Assembly (NCBI GenBank): GCA_037447655.1
Contig: JBBHKE010001643.1
Coordinates: 1-62,000 of the forward strand
Length of the DNA stretch: 62,000 nt
Reading direction: 5' to 3'
Source of the DNA: Zygnema cylindricum
Taxonomy: Eukaryota > Streptophyta > Zygnematophyceae > Zygnematales > Zygnemataceae
The notes under the pieces were generated by a model, which was not told where the DNA came from, ran no database searches, and saw only the letters and a program-made list of their open reading frames with translations. The translations under genes were made by a program, and so were the position numbers. Positions within the stretch are counted from its first letter, which is position 1. Every line of letters starts with the position of its first letter. Of the stretch, positions 31,835-41,134 are shown piece by piece.

Positions 31835-33468
31835 TTTTTCTCTTCCTCCTGAAAATTCTCCTTGAAAATCACCCCTAGATCTAGTCGAAGTCTAACTATC
31901 CAATTGTCTGTTCCATTTGGTGATGAAATGGGTGTTGCTTTTGTCCCCGTCTTTTCCTGTACCAATGCATCAGATCCAGAAAGAGTATCATCAGTCTCTA
32001 TAATCCCTTGTGGCCTCTTCTTAAGAAATCGCCCAACCCCCAATGGATCAGTTGCTGGTCTTGACGATTCCCCTACTTCCCTTCTAATTTTCGTGACCTC
32101 TCGAATCCCATCCTTTTCCTTCCCACTCTTTCCTAACTCCGTTGGAACATCCCTCTCTACCCCAATGGTCAATTTAGCCTGAATGGCAGAATTTAACCCG
32201 GTAAAGTCAAATCGATGGTGTCCCACCGAACGCATAATGGGAGGGAAAAGCGGATCAATAGAAAGTGGAGTTGGGAGAAGATGCTCGAAACGAGAAGGAA
32301 TAGGTATTGGAAACTTATCTATGTCAGGGATCTCTTCCAAAGGTGCTTTCCTTGGATCAGGAGCTCTAGCAAACATGTATCGAAAAAGAATAGAGTCTAG
32401 TTCCGGATTGTTGGTCGGAGTAAGTACCAATGATAGATTTGGAACTAAGTCATCTCTCGGCCCTGTTCCACCTACGCCTAACTCCTCCTCCACTATAGCT
32501 CCAATACTTGCCGATTTGTTGGAGAAAAGACTCCAATCTCGTTGTGCAACCACGGGTGCATCCTCTCGGTCCCCTTCCTCTCCTTCTGTAAAAAGTGGTT
32601 CTCTAAGTGTTTCTGTTTTTCCCTCTACCTCAAGAAACTCCGAAATCTGGACCGGTAAATTAGGTTGTATATATTCTACAACTAATTTCGAAACTACCCC
32701 TCCTTTCTCTTGATTTACTCCCTCCCCCATGGGTGAGAGATTATCAGCAATTATCCTCTTTTTCGACGAAACCCTGCCAAAATTGGGAGAAGGTGATGAA
32801 GATGTGGGAAAATTCAATGTTGAGGGATCCCCTAGGTCCAATATAGGCCTCCTAGCTGTTAGATCTCTCGGGTTTCGTCTCTTATAACCGCTCCCCAAAG
32901 TAACGGATTCGGCAAACAAAAAATCAGAATGTGGTAGCGGAGACATCTTCGGTTTTTCCCTCCCCTGACTCCTCCATGATTTTAACACATCTGCTCTCGA
33001 CCTAGCTCCTCTGTTACTATCTTTAGGACCCCTCTTATCACGTGATTGTTGCCCATACAAAGCCCTAAGCTCGTTCCTCCCAACGGTGTCATGTAAATCT
33101 GGTGGTGGAACCGGGAACTTAAGGTGAGGTTGCCTAGAGCGGGTAGCTGGTCCAATTAAAGGAGAGTGAGTAGAAGCAGCCGAATAAGAAGAAGGAGAAT
33201 GTGAAGCCCTTCTAGTTGGTGGAAATGGCCGAGATGCTCGTCTTCGCTCGACAGATTCGGCTAGAGTGGGGAATTCTTCAGAGGACATCCCAATAGGAGG
33301 AGTGGACGGAAGTGGAGAAATTGGGGGAGGAATTGGGAAATTTGGAATGTCTTGTCCTCCACCTGTAAGGGAAACCGATGGCACCAGTGGCATCCCCGAA
33401 TCTGCATAAATTTGGCCAGCCCTTCGAGAGGAAGAGCAAGTTTCACCCATTTTCGGGGTTCCAAACAT
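31795..33468 (-). CDS. long disordered Gag N-terminal region (family 2)
   Basis: The longest open frame of the element (557 codons), starting at an ATG about 145 bp inside the LTR/internal junction at 33614. Composition is Pro-, Ser-, Arg- and Asp-rich with no recognisable fold; EEFPTLAESVERRRASRPFP and RNELRALYGQQSRDKRGPKD are examples. Family 1 has a decayed counterpart. Likely the unstructured, nucleic-acid-binding head of Gag, or a separate small protein. Function unknown; a CDS call rests on length and conservation between the two families. Confidence 0.55.
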   Translation of the reverse strand: MFGTPKMGETCSSSRRAGQIYADSGMPLVPSVSLTGGGQDIPNFPIPPPISPLPSTPPIGMSSEEFPTLAESVERRRASRPFPPTRRASHSPSSYSAASTHSPLIGPATRSRQPHLKFPVPPPDLHDTVGRNELRALYGQQSRDKRGPKDSNRGARSRADVLKSWRSQGREKPKMSPLPHSDFLFAESVTLGSGYKRRNPRDLTARRPILDLGDPSTLNFPTSSSPSPNFGRVSSKKRIIADNLSPMGEGVNQEKGGVVSKLVVEYIQPNLPVQISEFLEVEGKTETLREPLFTEGEEGDREDAPVVAQRDWSLFSNKSASIGAIVEEELGVGGTGPRDDLVPNLSLVLTPTNNPELDSILFRYMFARAPDPRKAPLEEIPDIDKFPIPIPSRFEHLLPTPLSIDPLFPPIMRSVGHHRFDFTGLNSAIQAKLTIGVERDVPTELGKSGKEKDGIREVTKIRREVGESSRPATDPLGVGRFLKKRPQGIIETDDTLSGSDALVQEKTGTKATPISSPNGTDNWIVRLRLDLGVIFKENFQEEEKNWKLGCTNSHPYL

Positions 33469-33613
33469 GTGTCTACGAGGTGCCCCCCCACCTCCCCTTC
33501 TATTCCAACATCCATCTATATTTTTTTTTTACATTTTTAAATAAAAAAATAAACTGAAATCAAAGACACAAGTGCACCTTATAAAACACAACAATGCACG
33601 GTCTCTCAGTTTT

Positions 33614-34634
33614 GTCTAACCGCGAGCTTTAATATCATCAAGCTCGGTAGGCTATGCTAACAACTTTAAACAAAAAAAAGTCAACCATAACCCTAATCCT
33701 GGGAATTAACAAATCAAATCAAAATGGAACTAATTTAGACTTCCATAACATTTATGACAGTGATCTCTGCAGACTTAACAATATTGCCTCCTACCCTACT
33801 CAAACAGAAGCCATTCACCACAATACATAAACATATTCCAAATAATTAAACACAAAATAAGTAACATTCAAGCGTCCCCAAATGCTAACTTAATAAGAGT
33901 TTTTACCCACCCAGAGGAGCAAACCGAGGCCACGGTAAAACTCCCGTGATCAGACTCCAAAGGTCCCGAAACCCCACGGATCCCTCCCAATCGGGGATCC
34001 GTCCAACTCCCTCCTTTAGAATCCCAATGACTATTGCAATCAGAAAGCCCCAAGTATCCTTGTTGCCAAACAAGACACAAATTGACTAACTGGAAGGCAA
34101 CTCCAACATGATCCAAAGATGGCAAAAGGGAGGGTGGCAAAATAGCTCTTTTCTGGTGTGTTCAGGTTTTGGAAGGCGACAGAACAGAGAGACAGTTCTT
34201 AGCCTTCATTTTCCAAGACAATATTGAATTCCAACAACCTAAAGTACTTAGAACTAATACTTAGCATCAAAATCTGACACTACGAGACTCATTCTATGTT
34301 TATTTCCCGAAAACGTCAGAAATTCTGACTTATGAAAAGTCGGTTGGACAGCCTGTACTAATTTCCAACCGGCAAAAGCAATCATTACTTCAAAAAGTCA
34401 ATAATTAACCTAGATTATGCAGTTTACAGAAACTGCCATATCTCTAATAATTTCTATCCGATCAATCCAAACAAACATTCATTAGAAAGGTATTAAAATG
34501 TTCTATCTATCAATATAAAATAAAGCATGTTTAACCAAGCCGTTGAAAAGATATTGAACGTCAAAGTTTCTACAATCTGCACCAAAACACTACTTTGACC
34601 TCACATATCTTGTAGCCTAATTATCCAAATTAAG
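33614..34634 (-). repeat. 5' LTR of family-2 gypsy (module D; upstream part missing)
   Basis: Close copy of 17951-18942, in the same orientation. On the minus strand it ends GCGGTTAGACA, then the leader follows. At 34634 homology stops (after ATCCAAATTAAG) and unrelated DNA begins, so about 220 bp of X is missing here. Confidence 0.8.
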
Positions 34635-35702
34635 AGAGAGTCAAGTGGCAACATGGGCCACTGACGTTCGATGTGGGTCCACACTAATTATGGTTTTCCT
34701 TTTTTTTTTTGAGCAGAGCCGTCTTAGTTTGGAGGAATCCATCATGGGCACCTATGTGTACTTTTATAAGGTGGGTTTTTTGTCTTTTGTGAAACCACAT
34801 TTTTTTTTACATTTAAGAGTCGTTGGTGGGAAATGTACTCGTGGAAGGCTCCGTGGTTTTGGACTCTCCACATCAATTAGAGTGGATTATGGTTTTGCAA
34901 GAATACGAAACGACTAAAATACTTCGACACAAACGGGTTTACGGTCGTATTTTTTATGTGTTGTAGTCTTTTTTTAAAAGTTTTTGTGAAACATTTCTCT
35001 GGTGGAAAGACCAAAGCGAAGTAATACGGGATAGTTTTGATGGTTTTGCTTAAAACATATTTTATTAAATATTGTGTAGGCTGACTATAAGTTGTGTCTG
35101 TGATTATGGAGTGCACATGTAGTATCGAGGATAGATTTTAGAGTGGGAATAAGCTTATTAGATAGATATAAGATAGTCCTCATAAACCTCTCATCTAATG
35201 ATCTCCGTACACCTTTCATCTAATTAGTGGCCCAAAAAGAACCACCTCAACGACCGTAATTTTGTTCTATCGATACTAATACCACGTTAACCCTATTAAG
35301 TCACTAATGCTAATAGTGATGAAGGGGTAATAGCAGTAAGGTCGTGACGACCATTAGTCAACCTTTTGAGACACAAGTTTTCGGTTTCAACTGTGAATCA
35401 GTCCTTCGGTACGATGGAAAGCCGGTAGGATACACAAATAAGCATCCACATTGGAAAAGAATTGTTTATCTTATCATATATACCATTCATCTTCTCTAAC
35501 ATACAATGCACCGAGTTACTCTGCAATATGTTATTTTACGTTGTAGTAACTTTCATGTTTTTACCATAGATTGTATGTGTGAAAAGGTATGTACATCTGG
35601 TCATACATGTGGTTTCACAGTATTCACATTATGATATGTGACTTCACATGACGTTACTTGCCTTTTTTGTCCTTTTCCATGGTGATGTGACATTGGTCGA
35701 CA
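34635..35702. other. non-coding stretch upstream of the ApaG exons
   Basis: AT-rich with T-runs. A possible exon-like piece at 34718-34770 (after TTTTTTTGAGCAG, ending AAG|GTGGGT) reads SRLSLEESIMGTYVYFYK in one frame; this could be an exon of the same gene as the ApaG exons, but the evidence is only splice-like borders. Nothing else is supportable. Confidence 0.35.
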
Positions 35703-35703
35703 G

Positions 35704-36306
35704 GTAAAGATAAGGAATGAGAGTTGTGAGCAGCCGGTGCAGCTGGTCAGCCGACACTGGAGGATACTGGACGAGGGAATATGGAAACGTAAGGGGAAGA
35801 GGGAGGAGAGAGGAGGAGGGAGGGAGGAGGGAGGGAGGGAGGGAGGGAGGGAGGGAGGGAAGGGAGGGAGGGAGGGGAGGGAGGGAGGGAGGGGAGGAGG
35901 GAGGAGGGAGGAGGAGGAGGAGGGGAGGGGAGGGAGGGAAAGGGAAAGGGGGGGAGGGGGAGAGGGAGGGAGGGAGGGAAGGAAGGAAAGGGAGAGGGAG
36001 GGCTGGTGAATGAATATTTTTTGCCTGCGAGTCCTTCTCTTGCAACATCTTTTTACAAATTTGAATACATTTTATCTTTTGCAGGTGACTGGACCGGGTG
36101 TAAAAGGAAAGAATCCGGTGGTAAAGACCGGTCAAGAGCACGAATACTACAGTCACGTCCCGCTCAAGTCAAAGAGAGGGACTCTATCCGGAACGTACCA
36201 TATGTTAGATACTGTGTCGGGGGAATTGTTTGATGTCGATATAGCGCCTTTGGCACTCAGTCCGGACTTCGAAAGTGGTTACCATTTCAGAAGGTATAGG
36301 CTATAG
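35704..36306 (+). CDS. ApaG-domain protein, two C-terminal exons (partial gene)
   Basis: Exon a (35704-35788, after GACAG) reads VKIRNESCEQPVQLVSRHWR and then ILDEG; exon b (36085-36306, after TTTTGCAG) starts VTGPGVKGKNPVVKTGQEHE and ends with TAG at 36304. Together they match the ApaG fold: IRNxS...QLxSRHWxI, GxGVxGxxP, GxxxxY, G.xxGxYxM, FDVxIxxxxL. In plants this domain ends F-box proteins of the SKIP16 type and stands alone in bacteria; it is a fibronectin-III-like beta sandwich. Upstream exons are not identified. The only GT donor (GTAAGG at 35789) leaves a phase that does not match exon b, so a microexon, an unusual splice or a small indel must be involved. The intron holds a long purine tract. 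Confidence 0.65.
35791..36003 (+). repeat. (GGGA)n polypurine tract
   Basis: More than 200 bases almost purely G and A on the plus strand, in the intron between the ApaG exons. Mirror-repeat character could form triplex (H-DNA). Open frames on both strands here are artefacts of the repeat. Confidence 0.85.
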
Positions 36307-37470
36307 AGGAAATATTTTGTTAATAAAGTTGCAGGGGTTAATTAGGGTTGATTTAGAGGTTTGGAGGGTTTGTAGATGTTTTTGGGTTTTTTTCTTTTTG
36401 GTTTTAATCGGGTTGGTACTTTGTAAATACGTTTTGTTGTAGTCCCGTTTCTTAGGGAAGGAGGGTTTTTGTTTTAGTAAAATGGATGAGGTAGGTCAGA
36501 TTTGATCATTAGGACCAGTATTCATCGTTAATAAAAAAATGGTTCGTCCATTATATTGTTGTTTGTTTGTGATGCCTTGTTATTAACCACTCTGTATATA
36601 GTGTTGTCTTTTGTAAGAACTTTTGTTCAGTATTGTTTTTGCGTTGAGGTTTTTCTTGCTCTGTGTCAATATATTCTTCTGGGCATTACTTTTTTAAGAT
36701 TTGACCATCTATTATGTAGTTACAGTGAAAACACTGAAAATAATCGTTGAATAATGTAAGTGAAATATGTGAAGGTGTTTTGTGACAATACATTGCCTTG
36801 TAGTGGTTTTCAGGGAAATTCGAACTAAAGCGACAAGTTTTTGTTTTCGAGCTTTTTTGGAGCAACATAATATGTACAGAAACATTTTTTCCGTAGTTGT
36901 CAAGATGGTAAAGAAAAACTCACTGAAAATACCACCTCAAATGTGCACACACTATGTGATTGTGAACTTGAAAGAATATGGATATCATCAAATTCGACAC
37001 ACCTTATTAATATTATTATTTATTCGACACAATATTTTTGGTTCGATGAGGTGGACGTGATAGGTAGATTTATTTAATTGATTCTGGTTTTAGATAAGTT
37101 TGTCGTGTTGCTTCTCTAAAAAAACCAAGAAAACAATGCACAACTCATGGTGCAACAATCATCCGGATACAAAAAGGGGCAGCAAAAAACAAAAAAAAAA
37201 AACATGATAATAGATCCATGTTAAAAAAAAATGGGCTAAGCGTGAATGATTAGCACACACACATCACATTCCACGTGCCACAATTCTCCAAACGACATCA
37301 TAACCTTTGTTGATTTGCAAAAACTTAACCAAGCCGATATAGCAACGTCATTCCAAAGCAAATCACCATCGTTTACAAAGTCATTTCCAAAGCCATCCTA
37401 GACTCTCACAACACCTTTCATTTTCAGACTTCAAGTTTTCAACTCGTTCCCCCAGTATCTTCTTCCCATT
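36307..37470. other. AT-rich intergenic stretch
   Basis: Follows the ApaG stop codon; presumably its 3' untranslated region and then spacer up to the end of the acidic gene. No domain-bearing frame, RNA gene or clear repeat was seen. Confidence 0.4.
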
Positions 37471-38574
37471 CTACCACAGTTTTTGAACTTTAGATTTCCT
37501 CACACCTCTCTTCCTATTCTTTCTCTTACGCGTTTCAATTTCCTTTTGCTTTTCTTTCTTCACCCTAACAACTTTTTCAATACTTCCCTCTGAGCTCTCC
37601 CCGTTTTCCTCGTCGTCGCCGACAACATTCGACGGCTCTCCCTTCCTTTCGTCCGCTTCTTTTGCCAATCCTTTGGCTCGGGCAACATCATTTTTCTCTT
37701 CTTGTTCCTCCTCGCTCTCCTTTCGTGCTTTTTGATTGTCCCCAACGTTTTTTACTTCCCTTTCCTCCTCCTCTTCGTCGGAGTTGTGGTCGCCTTTCTC
37801 TTCTTTCTCCTCTTCCGAGTTTTGCTCTTCTTCCTCTTCTCCTTCTTCATCTTCTTCGTCTCCCACGTTCTCGTTGAGATCACTTTTCACTACCTCCCCT
37901 TCGGACCCCTCTTCCTCCTCCTCCTCCTCTGAGTCTTCCTCCTCTGAGTCTTTCTCTTCTTCGTCTACTTTTTCCTCCTCCTCTGACACTTCCTCCTCTA
38001 AGTCCTCCTCTTCTTCGTCTACTTTTTCCTCCTCCTCTAAGTCTTCCTCCTCTGAGTCTTTCTCTTCTTCGGCTACTTTTTCATCCCCCTCCTCCTCCTC
38101 TTCCTCCTTTTCCTCCTCCTCTTCCACATCTTGCTCGACATCGTCTATGTTTCTCTCTACTATGTCCTCGTCTTCCTTCTTTTCTTCCTCCTCCTCTCCT
38201 TCCTCCTCTTCTTCCTCCTCCTCTTCTTCCTCGTCTTGCTCATCATCGTCAAGGTTTCTCTCTACCGTGTCCTCTTCTTCTTCCTCCTCCTCCTCCTCCT
38301 CCTCTTCCTCCTCCTCCTCCTCCTCCTCCTCCTCCCCCTCGTCCTCGTCTTCATTCCCTTCGTCACTTTCTACATCCGCCATATCCGCCACGAACGGACT
38401 CCTTCTACCCTCTTTTTCTCCACTGATGTTTTCAGACCTTTCTCCCCTCACCCTCCTATTGCTCGGACCCGCGACGTCGCAATCGACCGCCTCTTTGTTA
38501 CGAATAGCCCACTTGTGAACCCAAGGCCTTTTCATTCCTGGAAAGAGGTGGATATTCACGAACCCTGCGAGCAC
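37471..38574 (-). CDS. highly acidic Glu/Asp-repeat protein region with basic C-terminal tail
   Basis: Open for 367 codons. After a short conserved-looking head (MKRPWVHKWAIRNKEAVDCD) come long Glu/Asp runs (GAG/GAA codons), then a Lys/Arg tail (KKEKQKEIETRKRKNRKRG) that looks like a nuclear localisation signal. It lies directly downstream of the nuclease-like frame (stop at 38612) but one frame off, so it is probably the C-terminal part of the same gene after a frameshift or short splice. The acidic tract is coiled-coil-like by composition but could be simply disordered, as in histone-binding or nucleolar proteins. Function unknown. The opposite-strand Ser-rich frames are shadows. Confidence 0.5.
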   Translation of the reverse strand: MLAGFVNIHLFPGMKRPWVHKWAIRNKEAVDCDVAGPSNRRVRGERSENISGEKEGRRSPFVADMADVESDEGNEDEDEGEEEEEEEEEEEEEEEEEEEEEDTVERNLDDDEQDEEEEEEEEEEEGEEEEEKKEDEDIVERNIDDVEQDVEEEEEKEEEEEEGDEKVAEEEKDSEEEDLEEEEKVDEEEEDLEEEVSEEEEKVDEEEKDSEEEDSEEEEEEEGSEGEVVKSDLNENVGDEEDEEGEEEEEQNSEEEKEEKGDHNSDEEEEEREVKNVGDNQKARKESEEEQEEKNDVARAKGLAKEADERKGEPSNVVGDDEENGESSEGSIEKVVRVKKEKQKEIETRKRKNRKRGVRKSKVQKLW

Positions 38575-38611
38575 ACACCTTCTCTCCCATCTCCGTTCTA
38601 TTTTTCTCGGC

Positions 38612-40102
38612 CTATTCTTCGGCGTTCGGCACGGCCTCGTGTCTTTGAAGGTCGAATAAACTTTCGTCTAAACAGTTGTAGGGATCGACGTAGCAGTACG
38701 AGTCTTTTCCCCACGATACTAACTTTCTCTGGTACACCAACGCCTCCCGCGAAGAGCTCGTCCACGGTCCCATCAACTCCACTTCCCCCACCAGCCTACC
38801 GTAGTGGTCGTCATAGAGCGGTCGCACTCGCACGTGAAGCTCTTCGCCGCGAGCGAACGTACGCAACCGCCAACGCAACTTATCCATCGCTCGGCCCCAA
38901 AACGTCTCGTGTTGCTTCACTTCGATCCCGTCTACGTAGGCCACACGAAGCTCTATCACTTCCCCCATCCATTCCCTCGGCACCGGCAAGTGACTACCGC
39001 GACAAATCGAACACACTTTCCTTCCGTCCTCCAGCGTGGTTTCCCACTCTTTGCGCAACGTCACTCGTAGTCCGTCCAAATCGCTCAAACCTCTCTCTTC
39101 TACCTTTAACTTCACTACTCCGCAAAACGTCTCAGAGAAACGGCACGGGAATTGACGGCACGGCGAAGTCAAAGTCGCTTTAATTTGTCGGAGGGACTCT
39201 TGCAACATGTAAGGGAGAGGTTCGTAGGGGTTCTCCCTCAAATACTGTCTGCAGAAAGCGCAAATTCTCACGATAAATTCGAGCTTTTTCGTCATCGACA
39301 GACCGGTACCCGGGCCCTCGGCCGGTACTACATGACCGTCGGTCCAATTGGGCGACCCGTTCTTTGCCTGCGCTATGATACAAACCGCAGGATTGAACGC
39401 GGCGTGCTTGTAGTAGGTGAGGCATTTGTCCAACCCTTCTACGTCTTTGCGCTTTGCGTTCAGACCGAGAGTCTTCAGGAATCGGATCGAACCTTTGTCG
39501 TCGTCTTTCCACTTCATCAATCCCGTTTTTTTGACGATCTGATACTAAGATTCCTCGTCGTCGTTCTCTTTCGCTACCACCTTAAACGCCCTTTCGACTC
39601 GCCAAATAAGCTTACCGGCCTCGAACATCCGATGCTCTTTCATTACTTCTTTGTTGTCGTTCATATTTCGAGCTTCGCTCTTCAGCTTTTTGCGGTCGTT
39701 TCCACTCATCCACTCGTCCAAATTCTTCACATGAGTCCTAACGTCTCCCAAGGACTCCGGCGCAGCGTAGGCCGTCGCAGCAGGATCTTCTTTGACAACC
39801 CGTATGGCGTAGGTCCCACCCAACCAAACGAACATGCGTTGCAAGAGAGTTTCAAGAGTTACGGTGAACACATCGTTCTCGTCTTTCGGTACATCCAATT
39901 GGGTCGGCATGTGGTACATAACTCTCATCGCTCCTCACACTCTTTCTTCCCGAGTAGGCTTTATTCTACCCGCTCGCTCGCCCTGTTCTGACGCGGGTTT
40001 CGGTGCTACGCGGGCGTTCGTCTCCTCCCCCTCTGCGGCGTCGGGCGCCACATCTTCACCGCTTCGTCCACTATCTACGTTGACGTCATTTTCGCCGCTA
40101 AC
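38612..40102 (-). pseudogene. staphylococcal-nuclease-like domain gene, 3' part, split by a copia element
   Basis: One minus-strand frame with stops at about 39936 (TGA), 39545 (TAG) and 38612. The first piece (acidic NVSGENDVNVDSGRSGEDV, then MPTQLDVPKDENDVFTV) continues into a 302-codon block. Its second half fits the staphylococcal nuclease fold: IELRVAYVDGIEVKQ (Arg and Asp/Glu of the active site, as in RLLxxDTPExK), FWGRAMDKLRWRL, then YDDHYGRLVGEVEL (Arg of the DxYGR motif) and ALVYQRKLVSWGKDSYCYV. A Cys-x2-Cys (VCSICRG) precedes it. In plants, such domains occur in calcium-dependent nucleases and Tudor-SN. The gene is interrupted by a retrotransposon at 40103 and resumes at 46283. Confidence 0.55.
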
Positions 40103-40107
40103 GTTTT

Positions 40108-41123
40108 TGTTGTAATTTATAAATCTTTATTTCAGTCAATAGGGGTAAAAATAACTTATGATATTTTTCTAGTAGTCTACTATAAGACTTACTTTAATTA
40201 GTCTTACAGTAGCAAGAGGTACAGCTGAGTGTATCGTACTGTATCGTACTTTTGCAGGGACACGTGTCGGCGAAATAACGTATGCAGGTTTTTTTGGAGT
40301 AGCGTCGACAATCATCCATATGCGTCAAAAAGTTGACGATGCGATTCACATGATCGGACGAACAGGATCTGCCCCGAGTATTCCGGAAACATATGGTACA
40401 TCTCGACAGTACCATCGTCGATCGAATTCGTTCCAGCGGACGCGATTCACCTGGGACCACAAGCGCGATTCGCGTGGGACCACAAGTGACGAAACACTCA
40501 GGTGCTTCGTACTACATGACCACATTGGGCTGGACTTTAGCGGTCACTGCTGACTAAGCATTTGGAACGTTTTGTGTACGGTTAGAACGTTTTGTGTACG
40601 GTTCAATTTCTGTAAATATCTGAATAACATTAGTTTGTAGTTAAGTGTGATAAAAAATAGTGTTCCGTTAATCAAGTTTTAGAAATAGTAATTAGGTTTT
40701 TAAAAGTACAGTAACGTACAGGTTTGATGCTTTGTCATTAGTCAGGTTAATAACCGTAGTAACGGTTACCCGAATTAGTGTAGATCAGTAGATACACAAT
40801 GTGAGTATATAACTTAGAACTTAGACAATTTTGTAGTATCCAGTTTTGGGAATATGATTTTCTAAAGGCAGTTTTTTGGGAAACTTCTAGACATCATATC
40901 TTATATTTTACTAGGTCATTTTGGCTGCAATTTTGAGAATTGTCAGTTTGCTGTATTGTGTATCACTGTGGCAAATTTGAAGCATATTGGCTTTCTGAGT
41001 TATATTTTGTGTCAGATCTAAGTTGGCTGTTGAGTAGGTACTTTGATAGTTTCTGCTGTTTTTCATATCTACTTCCACTATTACTGCTGGTTCACCGCCT
41101 ACAACGGTGGTTGTAGAACAACA
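40108..41123 (+). repeat. 5' LTR of copia element
   Basis: Starts TGTTGTAATTTATAAATC and ends GTAGAACAACA. About 98% identical to the 3' LTR; seen differences include one extra T in TTTATTTCAG and scattered substitutions. Confidence 0.95.
40806..40812 (+). promoter_or_regulatory. TATA box candidate in copia LTR
   Basis: TATATAA, about 300 bp before the end of the LTR; the matching site in the 3' LTR is at 45961-45967. Transcription of the element would start about 30 bp downstream, which fits an R/U5 part of roughly 280 bp. Not tested by any other signal. Confidence 0.4.
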
Positions 41124-41134
41124 GGTTATGGGCC
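41124..41134 (+). promoter_or_regulatory. primer binding site (half initiator tRNA-Met type)
   Basis: GGTTATGGGCC directly follows the LTR. It is complementary to the anticodon arm of plant initiator tRNA-Met (GGCCCATAACC), not to the tRNA 3' end. Priming by an internal half-tRNA fragment is known for the Drosophila copia element. The ATG of the Gag-Pol frame (41128) lies inside this site. Confidence 0.65.

Larger units (their letters stand above)
24011..34634 (-). mobile_element. Ty3/gypsy retrotransposon, family 2, near full length, carries DNMT3-like methyltransferase and PHD finger
   Basis: A minus-strand element of about 10.6 kb. Right LTR (module D only) 33614-34634, then Gag, PR, methyltransferase, RT, RNase H, IN and PHD, a G-run at 24223-24231 and module C (24011-24222). 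From 31221 to 27919 the blocks are all in one frame separated only by single stops, so the ancestor probably made one Gag-Pol polyprotein. Damage: stops at 30466, 28900, 28507, 28207, 27579, 27003, 26115 and 24360, frameshifts near 27900, 25690 and 24770, plus active-site changes. It lacks the 3' LTR body and the X part of the 5' LTR. Confidence 0.88.

Noticed and set aside
35644-36156. Pro/Ser-rich minus-strand frame of 170 codons
   Set aside because: Antisense of the (GGGA)n tract.
37736-39183. Long plus-strand Ser-rich and Leu/Phe-rich frames
   Set aside because: They are the antisense of the Glu/Asp codon repeats of the minus-strand gene; composition is dictated by the repeat.
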